A stretch of 40,793 nucleotides of DNA from Acidobacteriota bacterium (GCA_023265365.1 JAHFTY010000002.1:13612-54404); one strand, 5' to 3'. Shown: positions 1 to 9,885, numbered from the stretch's first letter. Made by a program: numbers and translations. The notes: generated by a model from the letters alone, not told the origin.

Positions 1-932
1 CCAAACAACCAGTCACGCCGCACCTTGTCGCCGATCCGCGTCAGCTCGGGTCCCATCGTTCCGCCCCGTCCATTCACAGAGTGGCAACTGACGCACCGTA
101 ACTCGCCGAAAAGCGCGCGTCCGTTGGCCGTGTCGGCTTTCTTCCAGTCGATGGCGGTGCTGTCGAGCGGCATTTGGGCGCGCTGCGAGAGCAGGAATGC
201 TTGCAGGTTGGCGATCTCGCCGGCCGACAGGCGAAAGTTGCCCATTTTCGATTTCGCGAGATAGCTGCTGGGGTCTTTGAGCCAGGCGGCCAGCCATTCG
301 GGCTTGATCTTGAATCCTATGCCGTCGAGGGCAGGGCCTCGAAACGTCAACCCTTCAAAGCCGGGAATTTCGTGGCAACTGAAGCAGCCCAACTCGATAA
401 TCAGCCGGCGCCCTTCCGCCAGGCGCGGCGCATCGGGTGAATCGAGCGCGCGATGACACCTGCCGCAGTTCGCTTCGATGGTTTCCAGCGGCCGCATGGG
501 CCACGGCACGAATGGTTGCGCCTGGTGCGCCGCATTGCGGAAATCGGTTGCCTGTCCCTGTCCGTCGTGGCATGCGGTGCACCCAAAACGGTCCGGCGGA
601 TGCGACTCCATCCACGCCCCCGAGTGCGTCCTGAACGGTTGCGCGGCCTTGGCAAACGCCGGATCGTCAATGCCGAGATGGCAGGTCACGCACCGGTCGA
701 CCCGATCGAGATCGGGCAGCCAGATCTGGCGCAGGGCGGCGGCGGTGGCCGATTGCGCGCCCTGGTAAGGGTTCTTGACCGTCGTCTCGATCTGCCGGAA
801 ATGCGCCTGCGTCGTTCGCCATTCGGCCGTGTCCTCGTGAAACAGCACCCAGGAGAAAATCAGAAGGAAAGCGAGGCACAGGCCCACAAACACAAAATGC
901 AGCCGCGGCGGAGCGGTATTTTTCACTTCCAT
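1..932 (-). CDS. Membrane-anchored multihaem cytochrome c (partial)
   Basis: The frame stays open to the left edge, so the C-terminus is missing; 310 residues are visible. The ATG start is followed by one hydrophobic helix (about residues 11-31), which looks like an uncleaved membrane anchor, and then a soluble domain. Five CxxCH haem c sites can be read: CVTCH (81-85), CTACH (118-122), CGRCH (156-160), CFSCH (183-187) and CVSCH (about 281-285). The last two each begin a stretch resembling a mono-haem cytochrome c domain (GPALDGIG and GPELTRIG follow them). By family knowledge this is a periplasm-facing electron carrier bound to the inner membrane; its partner complex is not visible here. No strong ribosome binding site precedes the ATG. 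The haem count is certain, the exact function is not. Confidence 0.88.
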   Translation of the reverse strand, partial: MEVKNTAPPRLHFVFVGLCLAFLLIFSWVLFHEDTAEWRTTQAHFRQIETTVKNPYQGAQSATAAALRQIWLPDLDRVDRCVTCHLGIDDPAFAKAAQPFRTHSGAWMESHPPDRFGCTACHDGQGQATDFRNAAHQAQPFVPWPMRPLETIEANCGRCHRALDSPDAPRLAEGRRLIIELGCFSCHEIPGFEGLTFRGPALDGIGFKIKPEWLAAWLKDPSSYLAKSKMGNFRLSAGEIANLQAFLLSQRAQMPLDSTAIDWKKADTANGRALFGELRCVSCHSVNGRGGTMGPELTRIGDKVRRDWLF

Positions 933-1041
933 GGCCACACCCACTTCCGCCAGGGCTGCCAGGACTGCCCGAGATTGACCGCAACAACGGCGGTTGGCGG
1001 TGCCTGACGGCCGCTAATGACGGCGCCACTCGCACGTGGGA

Positions 1042-1293
1042 TCATTCATCGGGGTCGGGGGTGTTTTGCGGCGGTCGCAGGTCTTCGGGGACGTTGCGCA
1101 GGTTCACGCGAATGCGGGTCCAGGTGGATGAGCGGCCGCGCATGGAGTCCACCAGGATAGCGTCCACAGCGAGGAGCTTTGCGGCATCGGGATACCGGCT
1201 CTTCCATCGTTCCAGTCCCTCCAGGGCAGCCTGCTTGTCCGGAGAATTTGGGCATCGACGCCGGCCCCCTGGTGGATATTTGTCATGCCGCAA
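1042..1293 (-). CDS. Small hypothetical protein, start or frame uncertain
   Basis: The C-terminal 60 or so residues look like a real soluble protein: an Ala/Leu/Lys-rich helix, then VDSMRGRSSTWTRIRVNL and a Pro/Asp-rich tail ending at TGA. The N-terminus is problematic. In this frame the only nearby starts are TTG at 1293 or GTG further up. The best ATG, at 1286, lies in another frame (MTNIHQGAGVDAQI), which stops after 60 codons. Either translation begins at the weak TTG or a frameshift near 1245-1260 has split an older gene. It diverges from the membrane protein at 1343. I do not recognise the family. Confidence 0.4.
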   Translation of the reverse strand: MRHDKYPPGGRRRCPNSPDKQAALEGLERWKSRYPDAAKLLAVDAILVDSMRGRSSTWTRIRVNLRNVPEDLRPPQNTPDPDE

Positions 1294-1342
1294 TCCTATA
1301 ACAACCGGCTGGGTTGGGTTATTGTGCGGGTAGCCCAACACC

Positions 1343-1918
1343 ATGAACTCCAAATACCGGCAAACAAAACAATGGGAGGCTGCACCGCTTGCATTCTGGC
1401 TGGCGCCCCTCGTCGCAACTTTTCCGCTCGTCCCGTTGTTTTCCTTGCGAATCTCTCCGCTATTCCTCGGGACGCTGATGGCGGACTCCACCCACCCCAC
1501 CAATGCCGCATGGTTCGGCCCGTGGTTGTCGGCGCTTGCCGTGGTGTTCAACGGAACGATGCTGGGTTATTCGGTGACGCTCGTTGCGGGCTTGCCGGTC
1601 TACCTGCTTCTGCGACGTGCCGGACACCTTTCGGTGAAAGGGAGCGTTGTGATGTTCGTCCTGCTCGGTATCTTCGCGTCACAACTCGTGGGCGCGCTCG
1701 AACATTTCAGCCAGCCCGGTCTCCATGCGTTCGCACATTCCTGGTTTTCTCCGTTTTTCGGCGCCGCATGCGGGCTCGTGGGCGGAGTGTTCTTTGTCGT
1801 GTGCGCGAATCGCAGGTCGGGCGAAGCACACCCCTTCTTTTACCTCCTGCCGGTTTTTGTGCTGAGCTTCAGCGCGATTGTCCAGGTGTGGGAAGCAAGA
1901 ATATGGATAGCCCGCTAG
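1343..1918 (+). CDS. Hypothetical integral membrane protein
   Basis: A 191-residue protein beginning at ATG 1343. Hydrophobic stretches near residues 16-45, 60-90, 100-118, 134-154 and 165-185 suggest four or five transmembrane helices with short loops. Two short basic patches (LLRRAGH and CANRRSGE) would face the cytoplasm under the positive-inside rule. I see no enzymatic motif and do not recognise the family. It stands alone: a doubtful leftward gene lies upstream, and the Asp-box gene converges on it 27 bp downstream. Confidence 0.7.
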   Translation: MNSKYRQTKQWEAAPLAFWLAPLVATFPLVPLFSLRISPLFLGTLMADSTHPTNAAWFGPWLSALAVVFNGTMLGYSVTLVAGLPVYLLLRRAGHLSVKGSVVMFVLLGIFASQLVGALEHFSQPGLHAFAHSWFSPFFGAACGLVGGVFFVVCANRRSGEAHPFFYLLPVFVLSFSAIVQVWEARIWIAR

Positions 1919-1945
1919 TCAAAATCTAAAAAAGCCGAAGTCTGC

Positions 1946-4381
1946 TCACTGCATGGGAAGTGCCGCCAGGACGGACAGCGTCCGGGTTCCGAACACGGCA
2001 AAGCTCAGGATGTTTCGATCTGAGGTGAGCTTGAAATAGCCGCCGCTGCTGGGCGGCAACTGCGGAACGATCTCGGCAAGAAGTTGGGAGACTCTCCCGT
2101 TTGGCGGGACGATCGCCTGTCCGGCGCCAACCTTCGCTCCAGCGGTGTTGAAAACGGTCACCGTGACGGCAGCCGGTTCCGTGTTTCGATTGACGATCGC
2201 CACTCCCGTGAAGTACGTGGCGTCCTGCGCCACGTGCGCAAACAACGCCTCGCGAACCGTCTGGCCGATCAACGGCAGCGACGTTTCAAATCGTGCGCCG
2301 GCGGCGTCACCGTAGCGGACGAATCCGGTCATTAGATTCGAACTGCCGATGACCAGATAGCCATCGACCCCGGCCGCCGGTGGCGTGATGCCAAAAACAC
2401 CGGCGCCGCTGAACGTCAGCGACCCGAGCGCCGCGATCGGCCGGGAAATGGATTGGCCAAGACGAATGGCGGAGTTGTCGAACCAGGTGATATTGACGGT
2501 TGTATCGGTTGTTTCAAGATTGATGAGGGTCACCGTCGATTGGTACCCACCGCCTGCCACGTACTGAGGCGCATAGATATTCCTCGCGCCTCCATCCGCG
2601 TAAAGCGCAGGCATCGTCGTTTTGTCGCGCGCCGTTCCGGATTGAGCGATCGGAAACACCGGATCGGCCGACGTGATCCGAAGGTAACCGTCGCGATCGG
2701 CGGAAGACAGGACGACTCGCCCGCTCGGTGGGATGCGCGCGCTTCCCGGAGCCATGGGTTCCTTTCCGGCCGGGTCGAAAAGGCGGAACACGACGTCTGC
2801 GGGCCGGGTGGGATCCGGATTCGCTATCGAGATCGTAGCGCCACGCGCCTCGGGAACAATGAAATCGCGGGAAAGACGATTGGAGAGATTTCCGCCGTCG
2901 AGTGTGTTCAGCGCGGGATCGAAGTGAAGGTAGAAGCCCGAGATCCCGGGTTTCGAGGTGGAAATGCGAACACGGAAATCCGGCTCGATCGTCGGGCCGA
3001 ACCATTCGGAGGCAAGCCGCGCGATCTGCGTTCCAGCCGGAATCGAGACAGGCGACGATTTCATGATGGCGCCCGCGTTGTTGAAAGCCGTCAGACTGGT
3101 CTCGATCGGGCTCGAACTGGAATTCACCAGCGCGATGCCGGTCATGGCGGAACCGCTGTTGAACACCGACGGCAGGTCCATCGAGAGAGGATTGCCGTAG
3201 ACCAAATCCCGGATTCCCGTGATCTTCGCAAACGTCTCTCCGCCGTCCGTGCTTTTGTACATGAAATAGCCCTTGGCGCAGGCCCACACCACGCTGGGAT
3301 TGGAGTCGGAGATGCGGATGTCCACCATCTGGGCGTTCAACGGCAAGTCCGGATCGTTGTAGACCTCGCGCTGGCTGGCGAATCCATCCGAAGTTTTCAG
3401 AATGCCGGTTCTGCCCAGAAAAAGAACGGTGCGGCTGTCGCGAGGGTGCACGCGGATGGGTCCGAACAAGCCGGCATTGAGGGGGACCCAGGTGACGCCG
3501 CCATCGGTTGATTGATGAACGCGCCGGGAATCGCTGTCATCGTGGGCGTAAAGGATGTTTGGATCCTGCTTGAACGAGCCAAACCCATACACGAGCCGGG
3601 CTGCGGGATTGGAGATGCTCCATGTCTGGCCGCCGTCCGTGCTGCGGATGAAACCATAGGCCGCCGGAGCATCGGTTCCGTGAAGTTGCGCGGATGCATA
3701 GATCGTCCTCTGGTTCGCTCCTGCCAACTCCATATCGACAAAAATGTTCGTGCTGATGCCGGGAGGCGTCGGCAGCGCGGACCAGGATTCGGCAGCGTCG
3801 TTGCTGACCCAGATGCCGCCCTCATAGAAGGCGCCCGAATTTCCGAACGTGCTTTTCACACCGCCCAGGCCTGCGTAAACGCGGTTGTGATTCGTCGCGT
3901 CGACTTTGACGAACGTCACATAACTGTTCGTGAAGCCGTTGACCTTCTGAGTCCAGGTCAGGCCGCCGTCCGTACTCTTGTAGACGCCTCCGGAAGAACT
4001 GGGAAAAGCGGCGTTCCCAACCGGTCCCGGTCCATTGACGGTGGCCGCGTACAGGATTTGCGTGTTGGCCGGATCGATCGCGATATCGAAGATCTGCGAA
4101 TAGCCCGTCTTGTTGGGTGTGCATTTGAAACCCAGACGCAGCCGGGACCAGGTGACGCCGCCATCGACGGTCTTGAAGATGCCACTCGTTTCGGTTCCGG
4201 CATAGACGATGTTTTCATTGACGGGATCGATCGCGAGGGAATGAAACATGTGATCCTGAATGTTGCCGGGACCGCCTTTGAGCGCGCCGTTGATTTCGAC
4301 GGAGCAGTCGTCGGCCTGTTGCGGTGTGGCAACCGATGGGATCAGAAGGAGGATGGCGGTCAGGAATCCTTTCGCAACCAC
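1946..4381 (-). CDS. Secreted Asp-box/VPS10-like beta-propeller protein with repeated C-terminal domains
   Basis: 811 residues from a GTG start with a typical signal peptide (MVAKGFLTAILLLIPSVATPQQ). The N-terminal half (about 40-390) carries Asp-box motifs of the S/T-x-D-G-G-x-T-W type: FKTVDGGVTW, YKSTDGGLTW, IRSTDGGQTW, HQSTDGGVTW, YKSTDGGETF. These mark a sialidase/sortilin-like beta-propeller. The rest (about 400-811) holds three related beta-rich segments beginning TGIALVNSSSS, YQSTVTLINLE and TGVAIVNRNTE, often seen as repeats in acidobacterial exported proteins. Asp-box propellers usually bind or cleave extracellular polymers, but the Asp box itself is structural and proves no activity. 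It diverges from a second Asp-box gene at 4471 across 89 bp, so the pair may share control. The family call is firm; substrate unknown. Confidence 0.85.
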   Translation of the reverse strand: MVAKGFLTAILLLIPSVATPQQADDCSVEINGALKGGPGNIQDHMFHSLAIDPVNENIVYAGTETSGIFKTVDGGVTWSRLRLGFKCTPNKTGYSQIFDIAIDPANTQILYAATVNGPGPVGNAAFPSSSGGVYKSTDGGLTWTQKVNGFTNSYVTFVKVDATNHNRVYAGLGGVKSTFGNSGAFYEGGIWVSNDAAESWSALPTPPGISTNIFVDMELAGANQRTIYASAQLHGTDAPAAYGFIRSTDGGQTWSISNPAARLVYGFGSFKQDPNILYAHDDSDSRRVHQSTDGGVTWVPLNAGLFGPIRVHPRDSRTVLFLGRTGILKTSDGFASQREVYNDPDLPLNAQMVDIRISDSNPSVVWACAKGYFMYKSTDGGETFAKITGIRDLVYGNPLSMDLPSVFNSGSAMTGIALVNSSSSPIETSLTAFNNAGAIMKSSPVSIPAGTQIARLASEWFGPTIEPDFRVRISTSKPGISGFYLHFDPALNTLDGGNLSNRLSRDFIVPEARGATISIANPDPTRPADVVFRLFDPAGKEPMAPGSARIPPSGRVVLSSADRDGYLRITSADPVFPIAQSGTARDKTTMPALYADGGARNIYAPQYVAGGGYQSTVTLINLETTDTTVNITWFDNSAIRLGQSISRPIAALGSLTFSGAGVFGITPPAAGVDGYLVIGSSNLMTGFVRYGDAAGARFETSLPLIGQTVREALFAHVAQDATYFTGVAIVNRNTEPAAVTVTVFNTAGAKVGAGQAIVPPNGRVSQLLAEIVPQLPPSSGGYFKLTSDRNILSFAVFGTRTLSVLAALPMQ

Positions 4382-4470
4382 GCGGCGATCATGCCACGCC
4401 GGGTCCGCGGCGGCAAAGGCAATCCCGGATTGTCATGGTAAACTCGTGGAACTTTCCGGAGGGCACAACG

Positions 4471-7400
4471 ATGAATCATCGATGCGTTATCCTTGCCGTC
4501 CTGGCCGCTTCCTGTTTCTGCATTCAGGCGGATCGCGCGTCCGCACAATCCACGGACGCATCCTTTTTCAACACCTACAAGTGGCGCAGCATCGGTCCGG
4601 CGCGCGGCGGCCGGTCCATTGCAGTCGCCGGCGTGAAAGGACGCCGGAATGAGGCGTACTTCGGCGCGACCGGAGGCGGGTTGTGGAAGACGACCGACAG
4701 CGGCATGAACTGGACGCCGGTGACGGATGGCCAGATCCACAGCTCGTCCGTGGGCGCCGTGGCCGTCTCGGAATCGAACCCGGACGTGGTGTACATCGGC
4801 ACGGGTGAGTCTTGTATCCGCGGCAACATCATGCCGGGCGACGGCGTGTACAAATCAACGGATGCCGGCAAGACGTGGACGCACATTGGGTTCGAGGGGT
4901 CCGACGCCATCTCGAAGATCCGGATTCATCCCACCAACCCCGATATCGTTTTCGTCGCAGACTTCGGCCGGTACGGCGTTCCAGGCGACGAGCGCGGCGT
5001 TTTCAAAAGTACAGACGGCGGCAGAACCTGGAAGAAAGTCCTGTTTCGCGACAACCGGACGGGCGCCGTCGATATCACCATCGATCGGAAGAATCCGCGT
5101 GTCATGTTCGCCGCCATGTGGGAGGCGTACCGCGTCGAATACCAGATGTCCAGCGGCGGGCCGGGCAGCGGCCTGTTCAAATCGACGGACGGAGGCGACA
5201 CGTGGACCGAGATCACACGCAATTCCGGCCTGCCGCAGGGCGTTGTGGGCCGGATCGGAGTGGCCGTGTCCGGCGCGGATTCGAATCGGGTGTATGCGCT
5301 GGTCGAGAACGACAAGGGCGGTCTGTACGTATCCGATGACGCCGGGACGACATGGAAACTTGTGAACGAAAGCCGGAACGTGCGTCAGCGGGCCTTCTAT
5401 TACACGCACGTCTTTGCAGATCCCAATAACAAGGACGTCGTCTACATGCAGAACACCGCCGTGTTTCGTTCGGCCGACGGCGGCAAAACATTGGTCAACG
5501 CGGGCGGCGGAACACACGGCGACCATCATGACCTGTGGATCGATCCCGATGACTCCGAACACGTCCTCGACGCGAACGACGGTGGAGGCGCCATCTCGTA
5601 CAACATCTCCTCGCGGCAGCGCACCTGGTCCGATCAGGATTTTCCGACGGGCCAGTTCTACCACGTCACCACCACGAAGAACCTGCCGTTCCACGTGTGC
5701 GGCGCCCAGCAGGACAACAGCACCATGTGCGTGCCGAGCGACACCGGCGACGGCGGGAAAGGCGCCGTCGGCGGCGGCGGCCGCTTCGTTCCCGTCGCTC
5801 CCTATCAGGTCGGCGGCGGCGAGCCCGGATACATTGCCGCCGATCCCAGGGACCCGGACATCTTTTACGCCGGCGCCAACAACGGCACGTTCCTGACGAG
5901 GCTGAACCGGAGAACGAGCGAGTTGAAGGAAGTCGGCGCCTACCCCCGGTTCTTTTCCGGTGAGACCGCGCTCGAGGTGAAGGAAAGGTGGCAGTGGACG
6001 TATCCGATTATTTTTTCGTACGTCGATCCCAACGTGCTCTACACATCGTCGCAACGGATCTGGAAATCGACGGACGAAGGGCAGACCTGGCAGGCGATCA
6101 GCGGAGATCTCAGCAGGCACGATCCCAAAACAATGCAGGAGTCTGGAGGTCCCATTACGCACGACATGAACAGTCCGGAAATCTACGGCACCGTGTTTTC
6201 CATCGGGCCGGGTAAGACGGACGTCAACCTGATCTGGGCTGGATCCGATGACGGCATCGTTCAGGTCACGCGCGACGGCGGCAAGTCGTGGACAAACGTC
6301 ACGCCGCAGGGAATGCCCGAGTTCGGCCGCGTCAGCCAGATCGACGCGTCGGCGTTTGACGCGGGATCGGCCTACATCGCCGTCAAGAAGATGCTGCTTG
6401 GCGACAAATCGCCGTACATCTTCCGGACACGCGACTTCGGCAAAACGTGGACGAAGATCGTCAACGGAATCGACCCGAACGATTTTACGCATGTGGTGAG
6501 GGAAGACCGGAACCGCAGAGGACTGCTGTACGCGGGGACGGAGCACGGCGTCTACATTTCTTACGACGACGGCGACCGCTGGCAGTCGCTCCGGTTGAAT
6601 CTGCCGGACGCCCAGGTGTCCGACATCTGGGTCGAAGCGAACCAGTTGGCCATCTCCACCATGGGCCGCGGCTTCTACGTGCTGGACGACGTCGCGGCGC
6701 TCCGGCAGTACACGACCGCCACGACATCGGCCGACGCGCTGCTGCTCAAGCCCGCCACCGCCATCCGCGGCGTGTCCACGGCGAGCGTTGGATACTGGCT
6801 CAAGGCACAACCGAAATCGTTGACGCTCGACATCCTCGACAGCCGCGGACAAGTCGTTCGAACCTTCAACGGCGCGCCTCCGGCGCCGCCCCCGGCCGCC
6901 GGATCGGCAGCAACTGTTCCGGAAGAAGGAGGTCCGCCGCGGCCTCCGGCAGGTGTGCCGATGAGTGCCGGTTTGAACCGCTTCACCTGGGATCTGGCAT
7001 CGCAGCCGGTTGTTTCTTTTCCGGGAATGATTCTGTGGGGCGCCACACAGAACGGTCCGGCGGTCGTGCCGGGAACGTATCAGGTTCGTCTCACCGTCGA
7101 TGGAAAGGCGCAAACCCAATCCTTCGACGTGAAGAAACATCCGCAGCGCGACATCACGGATGCCGATCTGCGGATTCAGTTCGATGTCGCCACGCAGATA
7201 CGGGACAAAGTGAATGAAGCAAACAATGCCGTCATTCAGATCCGGCGCATCAAACTGGCGGTGACCGACCGTCTCGGCAAGTCGAACGATGCGGAGATGA
7301 AGAGCGTTGCCGATCGTCTGACCCGCAATCTGAGCGCTGTCGAGGAAGACATTTACCAGGTGCGGAACCAGAGCGGACAGGATCCACTGAACTTTCCGAT

Positions 7401-7608
7401 CAAGACGAACAACCGCCTGGCTTCTCTGCTGCGCGTTGCCGGGACCGGAGACGGCAAGCCCACCGGCAACGTGATTCCGATATTTAATGACTTGAAGGCG
7501 GAACTGAAAGCCGAGACGGATCGTCTGCAGCAGGTACTCACGACGGACCTGCCCGCGTTCAACCGCGTGTTGCAGCGTCTGGGTCTCGACGCCGTGAATG
7601 AGAAGTAG
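4471..7608 (+). CDS. Secreted VPS10/sortilin-type beta-propeller protein
   Basis: 1045 residues. I chose ATG 4471 because GGAGGG (4458-4463) lies 7 nt upstream and a signal peptide follows (MNHRCVILAVLAASCFCIQ, cut near RASAQ). About nine Asp-box motifs run from residue 60 to 720, among them YKSTDAGKTW, FKSTDGGRTW, FKSTDGGDTW, YVSDDAGTTW, WKSTDEGQTW and FRTRDFGKTW, indicating one or two multi-bladed propellers. A proline-rich linker follows, then a C-terminal region of mostly amphipathic helices. Large proteins of this kind, annotated as glycosyl hydrolase BNR-repeat or VPS10, are common in Acidobacteriota and are thought to act on secreted polymers or peptides; no catalytic residues can be assigned from sequence alone. 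Its TAG stop abuts the stop of the convergent DUF5916 gene with no spacer. Confidence 0.88.
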   Translation: MNHRCVILAVLAASCFCIQADRASAQSTDASFFNTYKWRSIGPARGGRSIAVAGVKGRRNEAYFGATGGGLWKTTDSGMNWTPVTDGQIHSSSVGAVAVSESNPDVVYIGTGESCIRGNIMPGDGVYKSTDAGKTWTHIGFEGSDAISKIRIHPTNPDIVFVADFGRYGVPGDERGVFKSTDGGRTWKKVLFRDNRTGAVDITIDRKNPRVMFAAMWEAYRVEYQMSSGGPGSGLFKSTDGGDTWTEITRNSGLPQGVVGRIGVAVSGADSNRVYALVENDKGGLYVSDDAGTTWKLVNESRNVRQRAFYYTHVFADPNNKDVVYMQNTAVFRSADGGKTLVNAGGGTHGDHHDLWIDPDDSEHVLDANDGGGAISYNISSRQRTWSDQDFPTGQFYHVTTTKNLPFHVCGAQQDNSTMCVPSDTGDGGKGAVGGGGRFVPVAPYQVGGGEPGYIAADPRDPDIFYAGANNGTFLTRLNRRTSELKEVGAYPRFFSGETALEVKERWQWTYPIIFSYVDPNVLYTSSQRIWKSTDEGQTWQAISGDLSRHDPKTMQESGGPITHDMNSPEIYGTVFSIGPGKTDVNLIWAGSDDGIVQVTRDGGKSWTNVTPQGMPEFGRVSQIDASAFDAGSAYIAVKKMLLGDKSPYIFRTRDFGKTWTKIVNGIDPNDFTHVVREDRNRRGLLYAGTEHGVYISYDDGDRWQSLRLNLPDAQVSDIWVEANQLAISTMGRGFYVLDDVAALRQYTTATTSADALLLKPATAIRGVSTASVGYWLKAQPKSLTLDILDSRGQVVRTFNGAPPAPPPAAGSAATVPEEGGPPRPPAGVPMSAGLNRFTWDLASQPVVSFPGMILWGATQNGPAVVPGTYQVRLTVDGKAQTQSFDVKKHPQRDITDADLRIQFDVATQIRDKVNEANNAVIQIRRIKLAVTDRLGKSNDAEMKSVADRLTRNLSAVEEDIYQVRNQSGQDPLNFPIKTNNRLASLLRVAGTGDGKPTGNVIPIFNDLKAELKAETDRLQQVLTTDLPAFNRVLQRLGLDAVNEK

Positions 7609-9885
7609 TCAGAAGCGAATCAGTCTTGTCATCTTGACCACGAACGCGCGGTTGCGCAGCCCGATGCCGTTCGGGCGCGTGTCCCGTTCGTCGGTCCACA
7701 CCACGAAGAACTCGCTTCCGGGCCGGTATTCCCATCGATAACGCAGGTTGCTGCTGAAGGTGCGGTCGCTTGAACTGTACTGCAACAGAGCGCTGGCGAA
7801 CATGCGGGGCGAGAATCCGTAGTCGGCGCGGGACCGGACGATTTTTGTGGTGAATTCGCCATTGGGAAGGACGACGTGGCTGACCGAGAAACTCGGCTCG
7901 ACCGACAGCCGCTTCGTGATCGAGATGCGGCCCTGGCTCAAGCCAAGCGTGGTGATGTCCCCGCTGTAGTACCGGCCGAAATTCAACGACACGTTGCCGG
8001 ACAGGCGGCGCTGCTGGCCGAAGTTATAGGAGACGGTGGCGTCGTTGTAGTTGTATCCGCCAATGGGAATGACCAGTCCGCCGACCCTGAACGGAGTCAG
8101 CAGCCGGTCGAAGTTCCGGTTGGCTTCGAAGTTCAAACGGTCGCTGTTGTTCAACTCGATGTTGAATTTGCCGGTCTGCTGACGGGACTCCATGAAGCCC
8201 GCGCCATTCTGGAGATATTCCAGCTGGCCTTCCCATGAATATTTACGAATGATGCGGCTCGACCGCGGTCTGGGGCTGAATCGCGCAGTGGCGAAGGACC
8301 GCTTGACGTTGTCGCGTCGAACGAATCCGACTTCCGGATTGAAATTGTCGCCGATCTTCAGGAACTCCATGCGTGCGCCGTAGCGGTCGGCCGCGTAGTC
8401 GAGTCTGGCCTGGTAGCTGTCGTCGTCTTTCGTGAACTTGCCGGTTCGGGTCTTGGCGTAATACGCGCTGAGGGAGAGGTTTTGATAGAAGGAGAAGGCG
8501 GCGTCCGCACCGTACCCCCGATTGGTTCCTTTCTGCACGGTCGAGACGGAGCGGTTCGTGAACATCGCGCCGATCGTGCTCCGCCTCAGGATGTCCCGCT
8601 TGATGCGGAAGACCGTGAAGTTGGTGTCAGGCGTGCCTGACACCTTTTCCTTACCGGCCTGGATGTTCATCAGGCCGAGACCATAGCGGCCGGCCTTGCC
8701 GGTCAAACGGCCGCCGGCCCGGATGGGAATCACTCGATTTCCGTTCAAGCCGATGCGTCTGCTGTAAAACAGATAGGGCGTGTCCGCGCCGCCCCCGTCG
8801 CCTCCGCCGAAGCCTCCGGCGCCGCCGCTGCTTCCTCCGCGAGCGAAGTCGAACACGCCGCGCCCCTCGAGGAAGAAATCGCGCTTTTCGGGAAAGAGCA
8901 GATTGAAGCGTGTGAGATTGATCTGCTGTTCGTCGATCTCGACCTGGGCGAAGTCCGTGTTGACGGTGAAGTCCGCAGTGAGATTTGCCGTGACGCCGTA
9001 CTTCACATCGATACCGCCGTCAGGCGAGAACTCATTGGAGATCGGCGCCGTTCGCAGGCGGTCCGTGGTGATTTGTGAAACGCCGTAGGGCTTCAACTCG
9101 ACGTTTCGGCTCGCCGGCGGAAGGTCCAGGCCCACCAGCGTGCCGCCCGCCGAAATGCGATTGAATGCCTGCGGTCCCGCAAGGTTTCTCGGAACCGGTG
9201 TGAGGTACGTCCATTCGTTTTTGTGGCGGATCGAACGCCGAAGCTGGATACCCCAAACCTGGTTCAGGCCGGACCGGTATCGCAGCGTTTTGAACGGGAT
9301 CGCCATTTCGACAGTCCAGCCGCCTTCAAACCGTCCGGTGTGCGAACTCCACACCGGATTCCAGTCGGTGTTGGAGCCGCCTTCATCGACCACCGAATAG
9401 TCGGCAAGCGCGCCGAGAGGATTCGTATAAAACAGAAAGCCGCTGCGCCGGTCATAGAAGGTGTCGAACATGACGCCGAAGTGGTCGTTCTGCCGGAGCT
9501 GGTTCGTGTCCCGCCGGAGTTCGTTGGAGATCCATTTTTCCGGAGGCGTCGAGTCCCAGCACCGAGCCGACACATAGATATTGTCCTGGTCGTACGTGAT
9601 CCAGACGTCCGTTCGCTCCGAGGATTCTGCGCCATAGTTCGGCGCGACCTGCAGCAATCCGCCGAAGGGTTTTGTGGCCGAATAGACCTCGTCGTCCAGC
9701 CGTCCATCCAGCTTCAACGGCTTGTCCAGTTTGATTGCTCGGATGGTTGCCCGGTTGCGGGCGTCGCGAGTGATGGTTTCGGGTGAAACCGGCGCCGGAG
9801 AACCGTCGATGATCTTCTCCTGAGCGAAGCCGGGCACGATCAGGACCGTCGATAAAAGAACCGCCGCAGAAACCCTTTCGAACAT
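7609..9885 (-). CDS. DUF5916 outer-membrane protein with CBM9-like N-terminal domain
   Basis: 758 residues from ATG 9885. An in-frame TTG at 9906 is possible, but a TAGAAT -10 box ends 7 nt before the ATG. The protein has a signal peptide (FERVSAAVLLSTVLIVPGFAQ). A carbohydrate-binding family 9-like domain follows (about 45-240: LDGRLDDEVY, VWITYDQDNIYVSARC, WTVEMAIPFKTLRY). Then comes DUF5916, with a Gly-rich segment near 350 and many alternating beta strands to a terminal aromatic residue (LIRF), the usual signal of an outer-membrane barrel. Known relatives sit in the outer membrane of Bacteroidota and Acidobacteriota; their substrate is not established. Its neighbours (Asp-box proteins, TonB receptors) fit a role in handling extracellular polymers. 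Confidence 0.87.
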   Translation of the reverse strand: MFERVSAAVLLSTVLIVPGFAQEKIIDGSPAPVSPETITRDARNRATIRAIKLDKPLKLDGRLDDEVYSATKPFGGLLQVAPNYGAESSERTDVWITYDQDNIYVSARCWDSTPPEKWISNELRRDTNQLRQNDHFGVMFDTFYDRRSGFLFYTNPLGALADYSVVDEGGSNTDWNPVWSSHTGRFEGGWTVEMAIPFKTLRYRSGLNQVWGIQLRRSIRHKNEWTYLTPVPRNLAGPQAFNRISAGGTLVGLDLPPASRNVELKPYGVSQITTDRLRTAPISNEFSPDGGIDVKYGVTANLTADFTVNTDFAQVEIDEQQINLTRFNLLFPEKRDFFLEGRGVFDFARGGSSGGAGGFGGGDGGGADTPYLFYSRRIGLNGNRVIPIRAGGRLTGKAGRYGLGLMNIQAGKEKVSGTPDTNFTVFRIKRDILRRSTIGAMFTNRSVSTVQKGTNRGYGADAAFSFYQNLSLSAYYAKTRTGKFTKDDDSYQARLDYAADRYGARMEFLKIGDNFNPEVGFVRRDNVKRSFATARFSPRPRSSRIIRKYSWEGQLEYLQNGAGFMESRQQTGKFNIELNNSDRLNFEANRNFDRLLTPFRVGGLVIPIGGYNYNDATVSYNFGQQRRLSGNVSLNFGRYYSGDITTLGLSQGRISITKRLSVEPSFSVSHVVLPNGEFTTKIVRSRADYGFSPRMFASALLQYSSSDRTFSSNLRYRWEYRPGSEFFVVWTDERDTRPNGIGLRNRAFVVKMTRLIRF

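Noticed and set aside
4855-7140. A 761-codon leftward open frame
   Set aside because: It lies antisense to the VPS10-type gene, has Arg/Val-rich, low-complexity composition and no motif. Long antisense frames are expected at this GC content.
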